Positions 34,989 through 44,399 of a stretch of 64,000 bases of DNA are shown piece after piece (position 1 is the first letter of the stretch; the number at the start of each line of letters is the position of its first letter). A program made the position numbers and the translations under genes. Where the stretch lies: positions 1,798,001 to 1,862,000 of the forward strand of contig JAQFVV010012496.1 of the NCBI GenBank assembly GCA_028023455.1, read 5' to 3'. This DNA comes from Epiperipatus broadwayi. Lineage: Eukaryota > Onychophora > Udeonychophora > Euonychophora > Peripatidae. The notes below the pieces were generated by a model. It worked only from the letters and a program-made list of their open reading frames with translations. It had not been told where the DNA came from and ran no database searches.

Positions 34989-35046
34989 ACTACGTGTTCA
35001 TTAAAAAATAAATTAATTAATAAAAGATATTAATGTCTGTGAAAAA

Positions 35047-35054
35047 AAAACTGC
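35047..35054. repeat. Right target-site duplication of the RPL5 retrocopy
   Basis: AAAACTGC overlapping the end of the poly-A. Joining 34,031 to 35,055 restores a PLE arm that matches the opposite arm base for base across the junction, apart from a few substitutions. Confidence 0.85.
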
Positions 35055-35100
35055 GTTTTAGAAAAGAAAATTTATGCAAATTGATGCAAATAATTTATAA

Positions 35101-35280
35101 CTATTTTTGGGTCAGGGCAAAGTAGTCTTCTCTTCTATTAATAGACTTAGGATCGCTTGTTATACGAAACGCTTCTCTAATCTTGCGTTTAGCATCGTGT
35201 CTTTCTGAGCAAACAATGTTGGCATATGTGGGTTCGAATTTGTGGCCTGTTGTTCTTTCGTGCTCAAAAAAGATGGAATT
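35101..35280 (-). pseudogene. PLE GIY-YIG endonuclease C-terminal fragment (left copy)
   Basis: The minus frame contains FFEHERTTGHKFEPTYANIV, then CSERHDAKRKIREAFRI and SINRRED. This is the segment after the GIY-YIG motif in Penelope-like elements (A/E-H-x-x-x-T-G-H-x-F, then E-x-x-x-x-x-R-K-I-R-E-A). Reverse transcriptase and the GIY-YIG motif itself are missing through 5' truncation. The mirrored copy is on the plus strand. Confidence 0.7.
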
Positions 35281-35317
35281 GCCTTCCTGTTTAGTTTTGG
35301 TTTTATTGTACAGGTAT

Positions 35318-35497
35318 TTGTGGTGAGCACGAAAGAACGACAAGCCATAAATTCGAACCCACATCTCCCAACATCGTTTGCTCAAAAAGACACGATACTA
35401 AACGCAAGATTAGAGAAGCGTTTCATATAGCAAGCGATCCTAAGTCTATTAATAGAAGAGAAGCCTGTTTTGCCCTGTCCCGAAAATGGCAGTTATA
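35318..35497 (+). pseudogene. PLE GIY-YIG endonuclease C-terminal fragment (right copy)
   Basis: The plus frame reads EHERTTSHKFEPTSPNIVCS, then KRKIREAFHIASDPKSINRR, ending KWQL and a stop at about 35,497. It is a sister of the left copy with several amino-acid differences, so the two arms have diverged or came from different source copies. Confidence 0.7.
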
Positions 35498-35710
35498 AAT
35501 CATTTGCATAACTTTGCATAAATTTTCTTTTCTACAACGCAATTTTAACAACAGCAGCTATGATTAAGAGAGCAAGAAGTCTCTTGAAAGCGCTTAGCTA
35601 AAATAAATCAATATTCTTATATTTAAAGTAAAATAATATCTTGCGTCTAATTATATATATATATACTAGCTTCATTATCTGTGCGCACAGCACACACATA
35701 TATATATAGT

Positions 35711-36689
35711 AGTTTGCAATTTTTAATGAAGTAAATAATTCAAGCATTTCATAGGAAACAAGAATAAATTACATTAAGCAATAAAACATTCCAGGAAAAT
35801 AAATATAATTTTTTGCATTATATGTATTTTATTTTGTTTTCTCAAATATTCATTTAATAAATTTGTACAAAACCATGTTTATACTTTCTAAATAATCGTA
35901 CATAAGTAATTATTTATATATTAATTTATAATTATTACACACAATGCAGAAAATTATATTTGATTTTCTTGGGCTGGGGGGGGGGGGGTAATGAATTTTT
36001 ATTCAAAATAAATAAAAATTTTAACGAAGAGAATCGTTCTTGATTTAATTTATAATTGTAAAGCATTATATCTATGTCTACAAGTAAGATAATTTTTTAA
36101 AATATCCAAGTATTTTTATCATGTGTAATCCACCACCCCCCACACCCACATACCCAGACACACATGGAAACATTGATCATGGCCCCGCTTTTTGTCGGGT
36201 GGGTATGTTTCATTTAGTGTATTTCTTCTGAGTAACTATTGTTATATTTAATTAATTTTATAATTATTCTTTTTCTGTAGAAAAAGGATTATCTTTTTTC
36301 ATAATTAATCTACGGATAAGGACAATTATCTTAAATATATTTCTAGTTGATTTAGACAATAATTTTCTTTCTATTATTAAACTGTGTTTGAATCTTTAAT
36401 TAATTTAAATAAAATCTTTAACTTTAAAGTTATTTTAAAATCAATTTAAATGATTTTTTTTTTCTTTAAACAAAGCAGAATCTCTTTTGGTAAGAATAAA
36501 TAATCATAATTCTGTGTTCTGCAGATGGATTACTGCAGCGATAGATTGGTGGTATAACAGAGCTCAAGGTTTATGTATCACTGCCATTTCTGTTTTTTTT
36601 TTTTTAATGTTCGAACTTCTTACAAACTTTAGGCAATACACAACATGGGTATGATGTGAATCTCTGCCTCAGGTTACCCTTTGAGCGTT
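35711..36689. other. Non-coding DNA with a family R fragment
   Basis: A G-run of about 11 lies at 35,978, and 36,225-36,460 is related to 28,205-28,430. Nothing coding. Confidence 0.45.
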
Positions 36690-36935
36690 CCATCATCAGA
36701 TTTTCAATTGGATGATTGGCTACCTTACTATATATCTGAGCACTTATTGCACATATATGTAGAGATTATAATCTGGACCAACTGACGAGTGCTGGTTTAG
36801 CATGAAATACGAATATTGGTGATTATTTATCTTTTAGACATATATGTGTTCAAGTGTATTAGTGTTATGAGATAGAGTAGAGAGTGGTCGGTCGTATGAA
36901 AGTCTGTGCTCATGTACCTTATGTATTACATATAT
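36690..36935 (+). repeat. HHR-A family copy (right half)
   Basis: Starts at CCATCATCAGATTTTCAATT, then CTGAGCACTTATTGC and the hammerhead, and ends at the box-B-like region (here GTGCTCATGTACC, mutated). Confidence 0.65.
36766..36826 (+). ncRNA. Hammerhead ribozyme, HHR-A family, intact core
   Basis: Outer stem I AATC (36,770-36,773) with GATT (36,821-36,824). Inner stem I ACCAA (36,777-36,781) with TTGGT (36,816-36,820). CTGACGA is at 36,782-36,788. Stem II is GTGCT/AGCAT around GGTTT. GAAA is at 36,804-36,807. Stem III has two pairs with an ACGA loop, and the cleavage triplet AUA ends at 36,815. One of the best HHR-A candidates in the window. Confidence 0.68.
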
Positions 36936-37194
36936 TGATACAGGTATATAATAAACCTGTATTTCGGTTAAACCATTCGATTGTTTTTTAATTAAATAGA
37001 TAAAATATGATGATTAATAGAAACTGGTGTTGAATCAAATGGTAGATTGGGAAATTGAATTAGTGTATCATATTCAGCGAAGAAAATGCAAAACAAAATT
37101 GCTTCACCAATTAAAATAGATCCTTTGTGTAACCCAATAACAATATTTATATGAATATTTACTTTTAACATTTGAATACAAGTAAAATTTATAT
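36936..37194. other. Non-coding AT-rich DNA
   Basis: Nothing recognised. Confidence 0.4.
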
Positions 37195-37680
37195 ACTTGA
37201 AGTTTAGATGTAATTATAGGGAGTTTGACATAGACTTTTAAGCTGCCTTAAACTATCTATTCTATCTCGTCTAACCGATATACATCACCACACACACGTG
37301 AAAAAGATAAATGGTCTCCAATATACGTATTTCATCTGAAGCGGCACTCATCAGTTGGTCCAGATCATCATCTCCCACATACATATATAATCAGAGCTCA
37401 GTTTATATTCAGATAGCAAATCTTCAAAAGTTTAATGGACATGCTTCAATCTACTCCACCCTCCAACTCTTCAGCTATCCATAACCATTGCAAATTTGAT
37501 GATGGAACATCCAACTCACTTGTTGATGTCAATATTATTGTCATGCCCATGATAACTTTAAATTACTCTGACTCCTCGTGTGTGGTCATGTATATCGGTT
37601 GTATGAGATAGAATGAATAGTTAAAGGGAGTTTAAAAGACTGTGTTCAAATACCCTATGTTAAATATTTATTTTTACACT
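37195..37680. repeat. HHR-A family foldback copy
   Basis: Outer ends AGGGAGTTTGACATAGACTT and AGGGAGTTTAAAAGACTGTG are inverted with respect to the element, and CCGATATACATCACC is mirrored by GTCATGTATATCGG. The left side has a minus-strand hammerhead at 37,318-37,360 with intact CTGATGA, GAAA and ATACGTAT but a disrupted stem II. The right side has lost its ribozyme. Confidence 0.7.
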
Positions 37681-38240
37681 AAACTGAATAATATTATTTA
37701 ATGTGTGTGTATGACTTGTTTTATATGTGCGTGCATGTATGGTTGTAAATAAATGTAAAAATTACAATGTATTATAGAAATTTCAAATATTTTTTGAAAT
37801 AATTTTTTATGCATTTTAATTTAATTACTGCGAAGTAATTAGATGATTATATATGTGTGTTTATCTTTAATTAATCACATTTATAGACACTTAAAATTGC
37901 AGTTTTTTATTCAAAGGATTTATGAAAAGCGTGTATTTACAGTTAATTAAACCGTTTGAGTGTAAAGCAAAAGAATGATTAGTGCTCGACGAGAGAATTC
38001 ATTTATCCACAAGCAACGCTTTATGATTATTACGGAACTTTAAAATTTAGTTCATTTAATAACAAAATGTTAAATACGAATGATTTGGGGAAGAAAGCGT
38101 GAAGTATCTGCGGGAGGTTGAACAATGTTATTATTGATAACTTTGAAAATGGAATATTTAATGACATTGTTTACATTAATATCAGGCTTTACTTCGAGTG
38201 CGGCTGTATTTAATATTTTAAACATAAAACAGTATTTTAG
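37681..38240. other. Non-coding AT-rich DNA
   Basis: Nothing recognised. Confidence 0.4.
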
Positions 38241-38310
38241 TTAAATCTATTTACTACAAGTTATTTTCATCCACTCCTTTTTTTGTCATCCACTCCTTTT
38301 TATGCATGAC

Positions 38311-39119
38311 CAGCGCCGGCGCTGGGTACTAGGCGCCCGCATGCAAATTTGATTTTGGTGCCCCTGTCAATATGTATGTTTACTAAGGTGACCCGACCGT
38401 GTCCCGTGGCGTTTTAAAAAAGTCATGATTTTTAGAAAGAATGCACGATGTAATGCTATTTTTGATATCAAAAATAGCATAAAATTGATTGTTAAATTAT
38501 ATATTATTTCATACAAACGGTTTGTATGAAATAATATATAATTTAACACGGCAAACTTAGATATATTTTTTTTTTAAAATTTCATATTTATTATTTGCGT
38601 CACTGTCTGTTTTTAACAAACATGATCTAATATATATATACGCATATACATACATAAGTTCTAATTTATAATACTTTTAGTGTGTGTTTATTTATATATT
38701 TGCTAGCAGAAAGTTACTTATAGTTTACTATAAGCAGTACTATATATATATAAACATTACAATATGAAATTTGTAATATAATAAACTTTATGTTTAGTTT
38801 ATTGTTCATGATAAATAATAGATTTGATTGTTTTATATTTTTAATATTAAGCAGAGCTTGTGTGCAGGCCTGCTTGTGTGTGTCATTTAATAAGATATAA
38901 TATGACTTCATATGATTTTCAATAATCTACTCTCAATAATTTTTGTAAATAAACATTTGAGAATAATATTCTTCAAATGTGAGTATTTTTGTTAGTAGAG
39001 TTTTAATTTCTCAGGGATGACGCCTTCTTTTTCAGATGCTAATCTCTCAGTGATGGCGCCTCCTTCTGCCAGCGCCCGCATGCCTAGCATGCGTTGCATG
39101 CCCGCTTCCGCCGGCCCTG
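38311..39119. mobile_element. Non-autonomous hAT-like element, 809 bp
   Basis: Flanked by an 8-bp target duplication TGCATGAC (38,303-38,310 and 39,120-39,127). GC-rich termini: left CAGCGCCGGCGCTGGG, right the complement of CAGGGCCGGCGGAAGC. Both are followed inward by GCGCCCGCATGC-type strings. The 8-bp duplication and CAGxGCCGGC ends indicate the hAT superfamily. No transposase remains. Internal palindromes lie at 38,452-38,479 and 38,493-38,547. It is inserted into an HHR-A repeat copy. Confidence 0.82.
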
Positions 39120-39149
39120 TGCATGACCACATACATGTGAAAAAGATAA

Positions 39150-39212
39150 ATAATCTCCAATAGGCGTATTTCGTGCTGAACCAGCACTCATCAGTTGGTC
39201 CAGATCATCATC
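39150..39212 (-). ncRNA. Hammerhead ribozyme, HHR-A family (left arm)
   Basis: On the minus strand: CTGATGA (39,188-39,194), five-pair stem II GTGCT/AGCAC around GGTTC (39,173-39,187), GAAA (39,169-39,172) and inner stem I ACCAA/TTGG. The outer helix is GATGATC with an imperfect partner GATTATT. Stem III is altered (ATACGCCT instead of ATACGTAT), which leaves only one sure pair. Confidence 0.6.
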
Positions 39213-39624
39213 TCCCACCTTTATATATATCATCAGTGCTCGGTTTATATTAAGATAGCAAATCTTCAAACTTTAATGAAGAGCCTTCAGTCTACTCCAT
39301 TCTCCAAATCTTCAGCCATCCATATCATTCAAAAGTTGACGACGACGGCATATTCAAAGCCCTTGTTTACCAATTTTGTTGTCATATCCATGTTGACCGT
39401 TAGTCATTTTGACCCCTTATATGTAGGTCCTTAAGCTCATTTAAATACACAGAATGACTTATGGTTAACATAGGTATGACAACAAAATTGACAAATAAGG
39501 GCTTTGAACATGCCATCATCAGATTTTCAATGATATGGATGGCTGAAGAGTTGGAGAGTGAAGCATATTGAAGCCTATCCATTAAAGTTTGAAGATTTGC
39601 TATCTTAATATAACCCAAGCACTG

Positions 39625-39672
<48 letters not shown>

Positions 39673-39680
39673 AGGTGATG

Positions 39681-39735
39681 ATCCGGATCAACTGACGAAT
39701 GCTGGTTCAGCATGAAATATTTATATTGGAGGTTA
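39681..39735 (+). ncRNA. Hammerhead ribozyme, HHR-A family (right arm)
   Basis: CTGACGA (39,692-39,698), five-pair stem II ATGCT/AGCAT around GGTTC, GAAA (39,714-39,717), stem III ATATTTAT (two pairs plus loop), cleavage triplet AUA, and inner stem I TCAA/TTGG. It faces the minus-strand ribozyme of the left arm across the foldback. Confidence 0.6.
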
Positions 39736-40074
39736 TTTTTTTCACATTTATGAGGTCATGGGTATCAGTTGCATAAGATAAAGTGAATGACAAAAGGGGA
39801 GCTTAAAAATCTGGGTTCAAACCCTACAATAAACATCTAGCTTAAAAATATATATAATATACTTATATTTAAAAATTATTTTTAAATAATTTTTATTTCA
39901 GAAGTTTTGTCTATAAATTTTGACTTAATATAACTAAAGAAGCAAAACAGCATTTTTATTTTAAGTAAGTAATTAATACTATAAACGGCAAAGTGTTTAT
40001 TATAATTGTTTCTATCCTAAGCATCAATATTAATTTTTAATATATCGTACAGTCTTACACACACCTGCACATAT

Positions 40075-40290
40075 AATGTAATATATACGGGATTCGAACT
40101 CAGACTTTCATACGACCCACCACTCTCAGTGCCATCTTATATGTAATATATGCGGGATTCGAACTCAGACTTTCACACGACCCACCACTCTCAGTGCCGT
40201 CACATATTGCTGACCTACCTGATCACACACATGTTGAAAAGATTAATAATCACCAATATACCAATTTCATGCTAAACCAGCATCTTGATA
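40075..40290 (-). repeat. HHR-A family end, tandemly duplicated
   Basis: A ~65-bp unit with GGGATTCGAACTCAGACTTT and ACGACCCACCACTCTCAGTG occurs twice. On the minus strand it reads a box-A-like GGCACTGAGAGTGG, then ~30 nt later a box-B-like GAGTTCGAATCCC, the spacing of an internal Pol III promoter. The ribozyme beyond it is cut short near 40,280. Confidence 0.65.
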
Positions 40291-40689
40291 GCTACTTTTA
40301 ATAGTAAGCTTAATGATTTCAACAGCAAGATATTCTCAAATTGTAAAGAATATTTATTAAAATACAGCAGCTGCGATTAGACTGCGCTAAGAAAACATGA
40401 TTATATCCCTATTAATGTGCTGATCAAGTTATTTGTATCTGCTTACTTCTCCAGGACTAATCCAAATCTTCAATTTTGTATTTTTATATGAATTACGATA
40501 TTTTGTGAATTAAAAAGGAAAGCTAAGGAAATATTTTTTTTAAAAAAGCAGGTATATGGCTTTATTACTCGGGAGTAAGTTCTATGGACCTGAATCGATC
40601 CTGGGATCCCGCGAATCCAAACCAGGAAGAAATAAATATGAGTTTGATATTTTTTAGATGATGGAGTTGTTTTGTAAATAATCATTCAT

Positions 40690-40820
40690 AGTTTTTGAAA
40701 ATGTTACAGAGTTATTAAACGAAAGGAGAAAAAAACGGATTAAAAGATAAATATTAAAAAGATTAATATAACATTCAATGACTTTTCACAAATGAAGAAA
40801 ACAACAATTGATAGTAATTT
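40690..40820 (+). mobile_element. RTE-type LINE fragment
   Basis: KINIKKINITFNDFSQMKK parallels the ELRINIKKIKLMSNGFSQKK segment at 23.4 kb. Only the reverse-transcriptase C-terminal bit remains. Confidence 0.5.
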
Positions 40821-41066
40821 CGTGACTTGTATGGTTTGGTACAGAGGCAGATATATAGCAGTTCTGAAGTTCAAAGTCCATAGTTAGTGATCATATATGC
40901 CACTTCTGGTAATTAAAGTTTTGGTAAATTCCCAACAAGTAATTGTTTTAAAATATATTTATTAAACATAGTAACATAGTAATATGCAGTTAAACTTTAT
41001 AAAAATTTACATAGCACTCAGAATGAAACTTGAAAAAGTCAATGTAGAGAAAAGGGTATCTTAATA

Positions 41067-41830
41067 AGATTAAGAGGAAAATAAAACTTTCACCCAGGTA
41101 TCATCATGTAGACTCACAGGCGAAAGCAGAGAGTCTCTCTGCTTGACTTGATCAAGAAGCTTAATAAAGACACTTAGAGCCGAGTCCTGAGAATGACCAA
41201 AGATGAGCCTGCAACGTGAAAACCATAAAGAAAATGTTATAAAGATAGATAATCTTATTGCTGCAAACGATCCCTTCTTAAGAGTGTTAGAAACAGAAAG
41301 AGCATCCCTAAGATCCAGAGAGACATTCGCAACAATAAAGTCCCTAATCGACTTAAGAGCAGGATAAATATAGAAAATATGGAGTATTGTCTCATCATAT
41401 AATCTACACAACTGACACTGAGATGAAATCCTAATGAAACCTCTGCTAGTCACTAAAAAATAACTTGTTGGGAGCACATTTAAATTCAGTTTGAATAAAA
41501 AATCAACATGTCTTGCTTCAATGAAAAGAAGTTTCATTTTACGCAAGAGAACTTTATTTGAAACGCCTAATGAAGTCAAAAGAGGAGTATAATGTGGAAA
41601 TTTTAATTTATAAACATCCCAGAATGTCAATTTCCCATCAAGCGCAACTTGAACCGAGGGTATCGACTTAATAACTGACTTCCATAAATCAGCAATCCAA
41701 TAACTTTAAAATGGAGGTGGCGTATCTGTAGGATCAATAACCAAAGGAAGGGATAACTGAGCAAGCTTTAGACAAGTTACACTAAGAGAAGATATAGATC
41801 TCTGAAGATATAGAGTTGAGACCGAGATGC
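41067..41830 (-). pseudogene. Non-LTR retrotransposon ORF2 C-terminal fragment
   Basis: The longest minus frame has 186 codons and extends upstream with one stop to about 41,830. It reads LDGKLTFWDVYKLKFPHYTP, then later QCQLCRLYDETILHIFYIYP. The latter is a C-x2-C-x7-H zinc-knuckle-like segment of the kind found after the reverse transcriptase in several LINE clades (C-x2-C...H-x4-C, the last Cys here replaced). The N-terminal endonuclease and RT core are absent. It differs from the RTE elements, and the clade is unresolved. Confidence 0.6.
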
Positions 41831-41939
41831 AAACCTAGACCATTTAAAAGTAATTATTTATTATTTTAGTCTAATTAGAAATTAACTACAAATACTTTGA
41901 ACAGATTATTAATTAATACATGAAAACATAATGGATGAA

Positions 41940-42455
41940 AATAATTATAAAATTAAACTTGGATGAAGTGTTTTTGGTAGGAAAAAACAATACTAAAAGA
42001 AAATATGCCCATATCATTGAAAAGAAAGTATTTAATATAAGTGTTTTACCAAATAGTCAAATATAAATTTGATACTTGGATACATACTAAAAGAGCAACA
42101 CAGAAATTTTATATCACATAAAAAATTGTGGAAAGTCATACATCGAAAGTAACAAGAAAAGGTAGGGAGAATTCATAGGATGAGAAAACAAATAGGTACA
42201 ATGGACATCAGTGATCAGAAGTAACAAGAAAAGGTAATGAAATTCATGGGATGAACAAACAAATAGATATAATGAACATCAGTGATCGAAAGTAACAAGA
42301 AAAGATAATGAAATTCATTATGAGACAAGCAAAAAAATAAGTATAAAGAACCTCAGTGAAAAAAAGAATTAAAGGCTGAATGTATCGCTAAAAGAAAGAG
42401 ACAGAGAAAGACTCAATTACAAGATGATCATTAAGCTATTGGAAATCAGAGATTA
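41940..42455 (+). mobile_element. Decayed RTE LINE with an internal triplication
   Basis: The sequence ACTAAAAGAAAATATGCC and what follows parallels the 12.1 and 23.5 kb copies. The segment equivalent to VTRRDR...GVTD is triplicated as a ~73-bp unit around GAAAGTAACAAGAAAAGxTA (about 42,137-42,355). The copy is interrupted by the PLE relic and resumes at about 43,255. Confidence 0.6.
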
Positions 42456-42479
42456 CACACATCCAAATTCGAATATACC

Positions 42480-43210
42480 TAAGGCACATAACCTGGCAGG
42501 ACTATCCGTATTCTTATTTAGAAATCATCATTTATGTAAGTTTGAAGCAAATAGGAAAACCAACATCGCATGCTATGTCAGAGACTTGATAAGCATGTGA
42601 TTCAAACACAGAACAATAACAGAGAGAATCAAGAAGTTTCACTGAAAATTAACAAATAAACAGCATGAAGAGGATAAGTTGCACATAGTACTACCATACA
42701 TACCCAAAGTTGCCAAAGACATAATTAAAAACCTATCCAAACAATTTAAAGTAGGTTTTCAAACCCCCCCCAGTGGTATATAATATAGCATGCCCGCAAG
42801 CTGGCTATGGGACTACATACTATGGGGAAACTCGGGTTACTGTCACCACCAGAATAACTCAACACATGTAACGTAGTATATAATAGATCACGTACTAAAA
42901 ACAAAGACAGTTTGATATTCCTAGAACACCAAAAAACATCTAATCACAGATTCGAACCCACAAATGCCAAAATCATGTGCTTGGAAAGAAATGATGCCGA
43001 ATGAAAAATAAAAAAAAGCATACTTCATCGCAAACAACATGAAGGCCATCAACAGATGAGATGTCTGCTTCTCAATTTCCAAGAAATGGACTGGTTAAAT
43101 AATTTGCATACATTTGCATACACTAATAATAACACAAAATGGAGAGTGACACAGACTATGAATATGGAAGCAAATATGCTCCAAAAGCACTAAGCCAGAA
43201 CGAATACAAT
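42480..43210 (+). pseudogene. Penelope-like element relic: RT end plus GIY-YIG endonuclease
   Basis: One frame reads LHIVLPYIPKVAKDIIKNLS followed by KQFKVGFQTPP, the end of a PLE reverse transcriptase. After a one-base shift it reads VVYNIACP...YYGETRVTVTTRITQH, the GIY-YIG nuclease pattern (Y-x-I-x-C ... Y-G-E-T ... R-I-x-x-H). Then FLEHQKTSNHRFEPTNAKIM, collinear with the PLE fragments at 35.1-35.5 kb. The 3' untranslated part (43,080-43,205) has TTTGCATACATTTGCATA. Several stops and shifts make it non-functional. It anchors the identity of the shorter PLE pieces. Confidence 0.75.
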
Positions 43211-43249
43211 TAAAATAATAGCTTGATTGGTGTGCATTGGAAGTGTAAT

Positions 43250-43415
43250 ATAATAATTAGATAGATAGGTGATGTCTTAATCTGAATCCTAAAAGATTGA
43301 AAAAGAACAAGAAAAAGGTCATGTACATCAGAGGAATAAATAAGATGATTTTTGAAGAGTTGCGAATGAAAGAAGCTGTGGATCAAAGTTTGACATCAAT
43401 TATAGATTAATTTTG
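43250..43415 (+). mobile_element. RTE LINE 3' tail (continuation beyond the PLE)
   Basis: Decayed equivalent of the ILNWIPRDFKRPRKRPHVRW segment, with GATGTCTTAATCTGAATCCT and AAAAGATTG corresponding to 17,405-17,440. With 41,940-42,455 it forms one RTE copy split by the PLE. Confidence 0.45.
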
Positions 43416-44399
43416 AGACTGACTTTCAGTAGAAAAAAGATAATTTAAAAAAATTATCAAAAGTGAGTCACCTTGGGAAAAAATGGAGGAAGGGGGAAAT
43501 GTCTTTCTATGAAAATAGTTATCAACCTGCAAAACATTTAGTGGAAAAAAGCTAAATGGATACCAGATATTCTGAGAAAGTTTTTTAATAGTATCTCTAT
43601 AGACATAATAACAGAAGTATGGACCATATGGCTTAGAAATCTTGAAAGATTTGCTATAACCAAAGATTTTGAAAGCTGGTATCACAGTTGTGAAAACTTA
43701 ATCTAAAGATAAATAAAATGAGTTTAGATGCCATATATATTAAAACGGAAGTAGGTTTGATCTATTGCCCACCTTAATATTATATCAAAACTAACCAATC
43801 ACACAATAATGATATGAAAACCAGGTATATTTAATTTGAAACTATATTACAACAAAATTCTTTAGTGGCAATAGTTACATTTTCAAATTTTTATTATCTA
43901 TTTATAATCCAACTCTACATTAATTAGCTGAAAAGATTATCTAATAAAGGCAGCTATATTAAAACTTAAATAGGATAAATTCTATGTGGAAAAAGTGATG
44001 TATTCATGGTTGAAGGGCCATTCTTACAGTTCTATATTTTAGCCCTTCTCCATTAGATTAAATTTCTTCCCATGTTAGCATTTATAGATGATGGCAAAGA
44101 TGCTTAAAATAATGATGGGACACAATTTCTAATGACAGGCATGTTTATTCTCTTTATTTTTAACCCTTGTTGTTCTGTGCTGTCTTGAAGATCTAAAATC
44201 TCTATAAATTTATACAAGCTAATTAATAAAAACTTTTATCATTTTCTGAGATGACTTATCATAACGCAAGATACAATTGGCTTTATACAAGGCATAAATA
44301 ACTTTGGGCATTTTTATTCTATGCATATATGAATTCGAACCTCTTTTTCTGTTTTATTTTTTTTTTGATAATCTTTTTGAAATACAAACATAATTTGGA
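43416..44399. other. Non-coding AT-rich DNA
   Basis: A 92-codon minus frame at 43,407-43,685 matches nothing I know. No other feature. Confidence 0.4.

Larger units (their letters stand above)
33866..35710. mobile_element. Head-to-head pair of Penelope-like element 3' ends (foldback) with an RPL5 insertion
   Basis: Without the retrocopy this is an ~830-bp palindrome. The outer arms match at 33,866-34,031 and 35,545-35,710 (shared ATTAGACGCAA, AGCTAAGCGCTTTCAAGAG). The inner arms match at 35,055-35,265 and 35,315-35,550. Each inner arm encodes the C-terminal end of a PLE GIY-YIG endonuclease on opposite strands. The junction is at 35,265-35,315, where both copies are 5'-truncated. The 3' untranslated part has TTTGCATxxATTTGCATAA-type direct repeats and a small hairpin before GAAAGCGCTTAGC. 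Inverted, truncated arrangements are common for PLEs. Confidence 0.75.
39120..39845. repeat. HHR-A family, longest foldback copy
   Basis: Continues the repeat interrupted by the hAT-like element (its left end is at about 38,240-38,310). The arms carry a minus-strand hammerhead on the left and a plus-strand hammerhead on the right. The internal arms TTAAGATAGCAAATCTTCAA and its complement meet around 39,400-39,440. The right end has the box-B-like GGTTCAAACCC. The opposed frames at 39,195-39,434 and 39,400-39,618 are artefacts of the inverted repeat. Confidence 0.8.

Noticed and set aside
41070-41630. 186-codon minus frame as a host gene
   Set aside because: The zinc-knuckle pattern and upstream continuation with a stop match a LINE ORF2 C-terminus.
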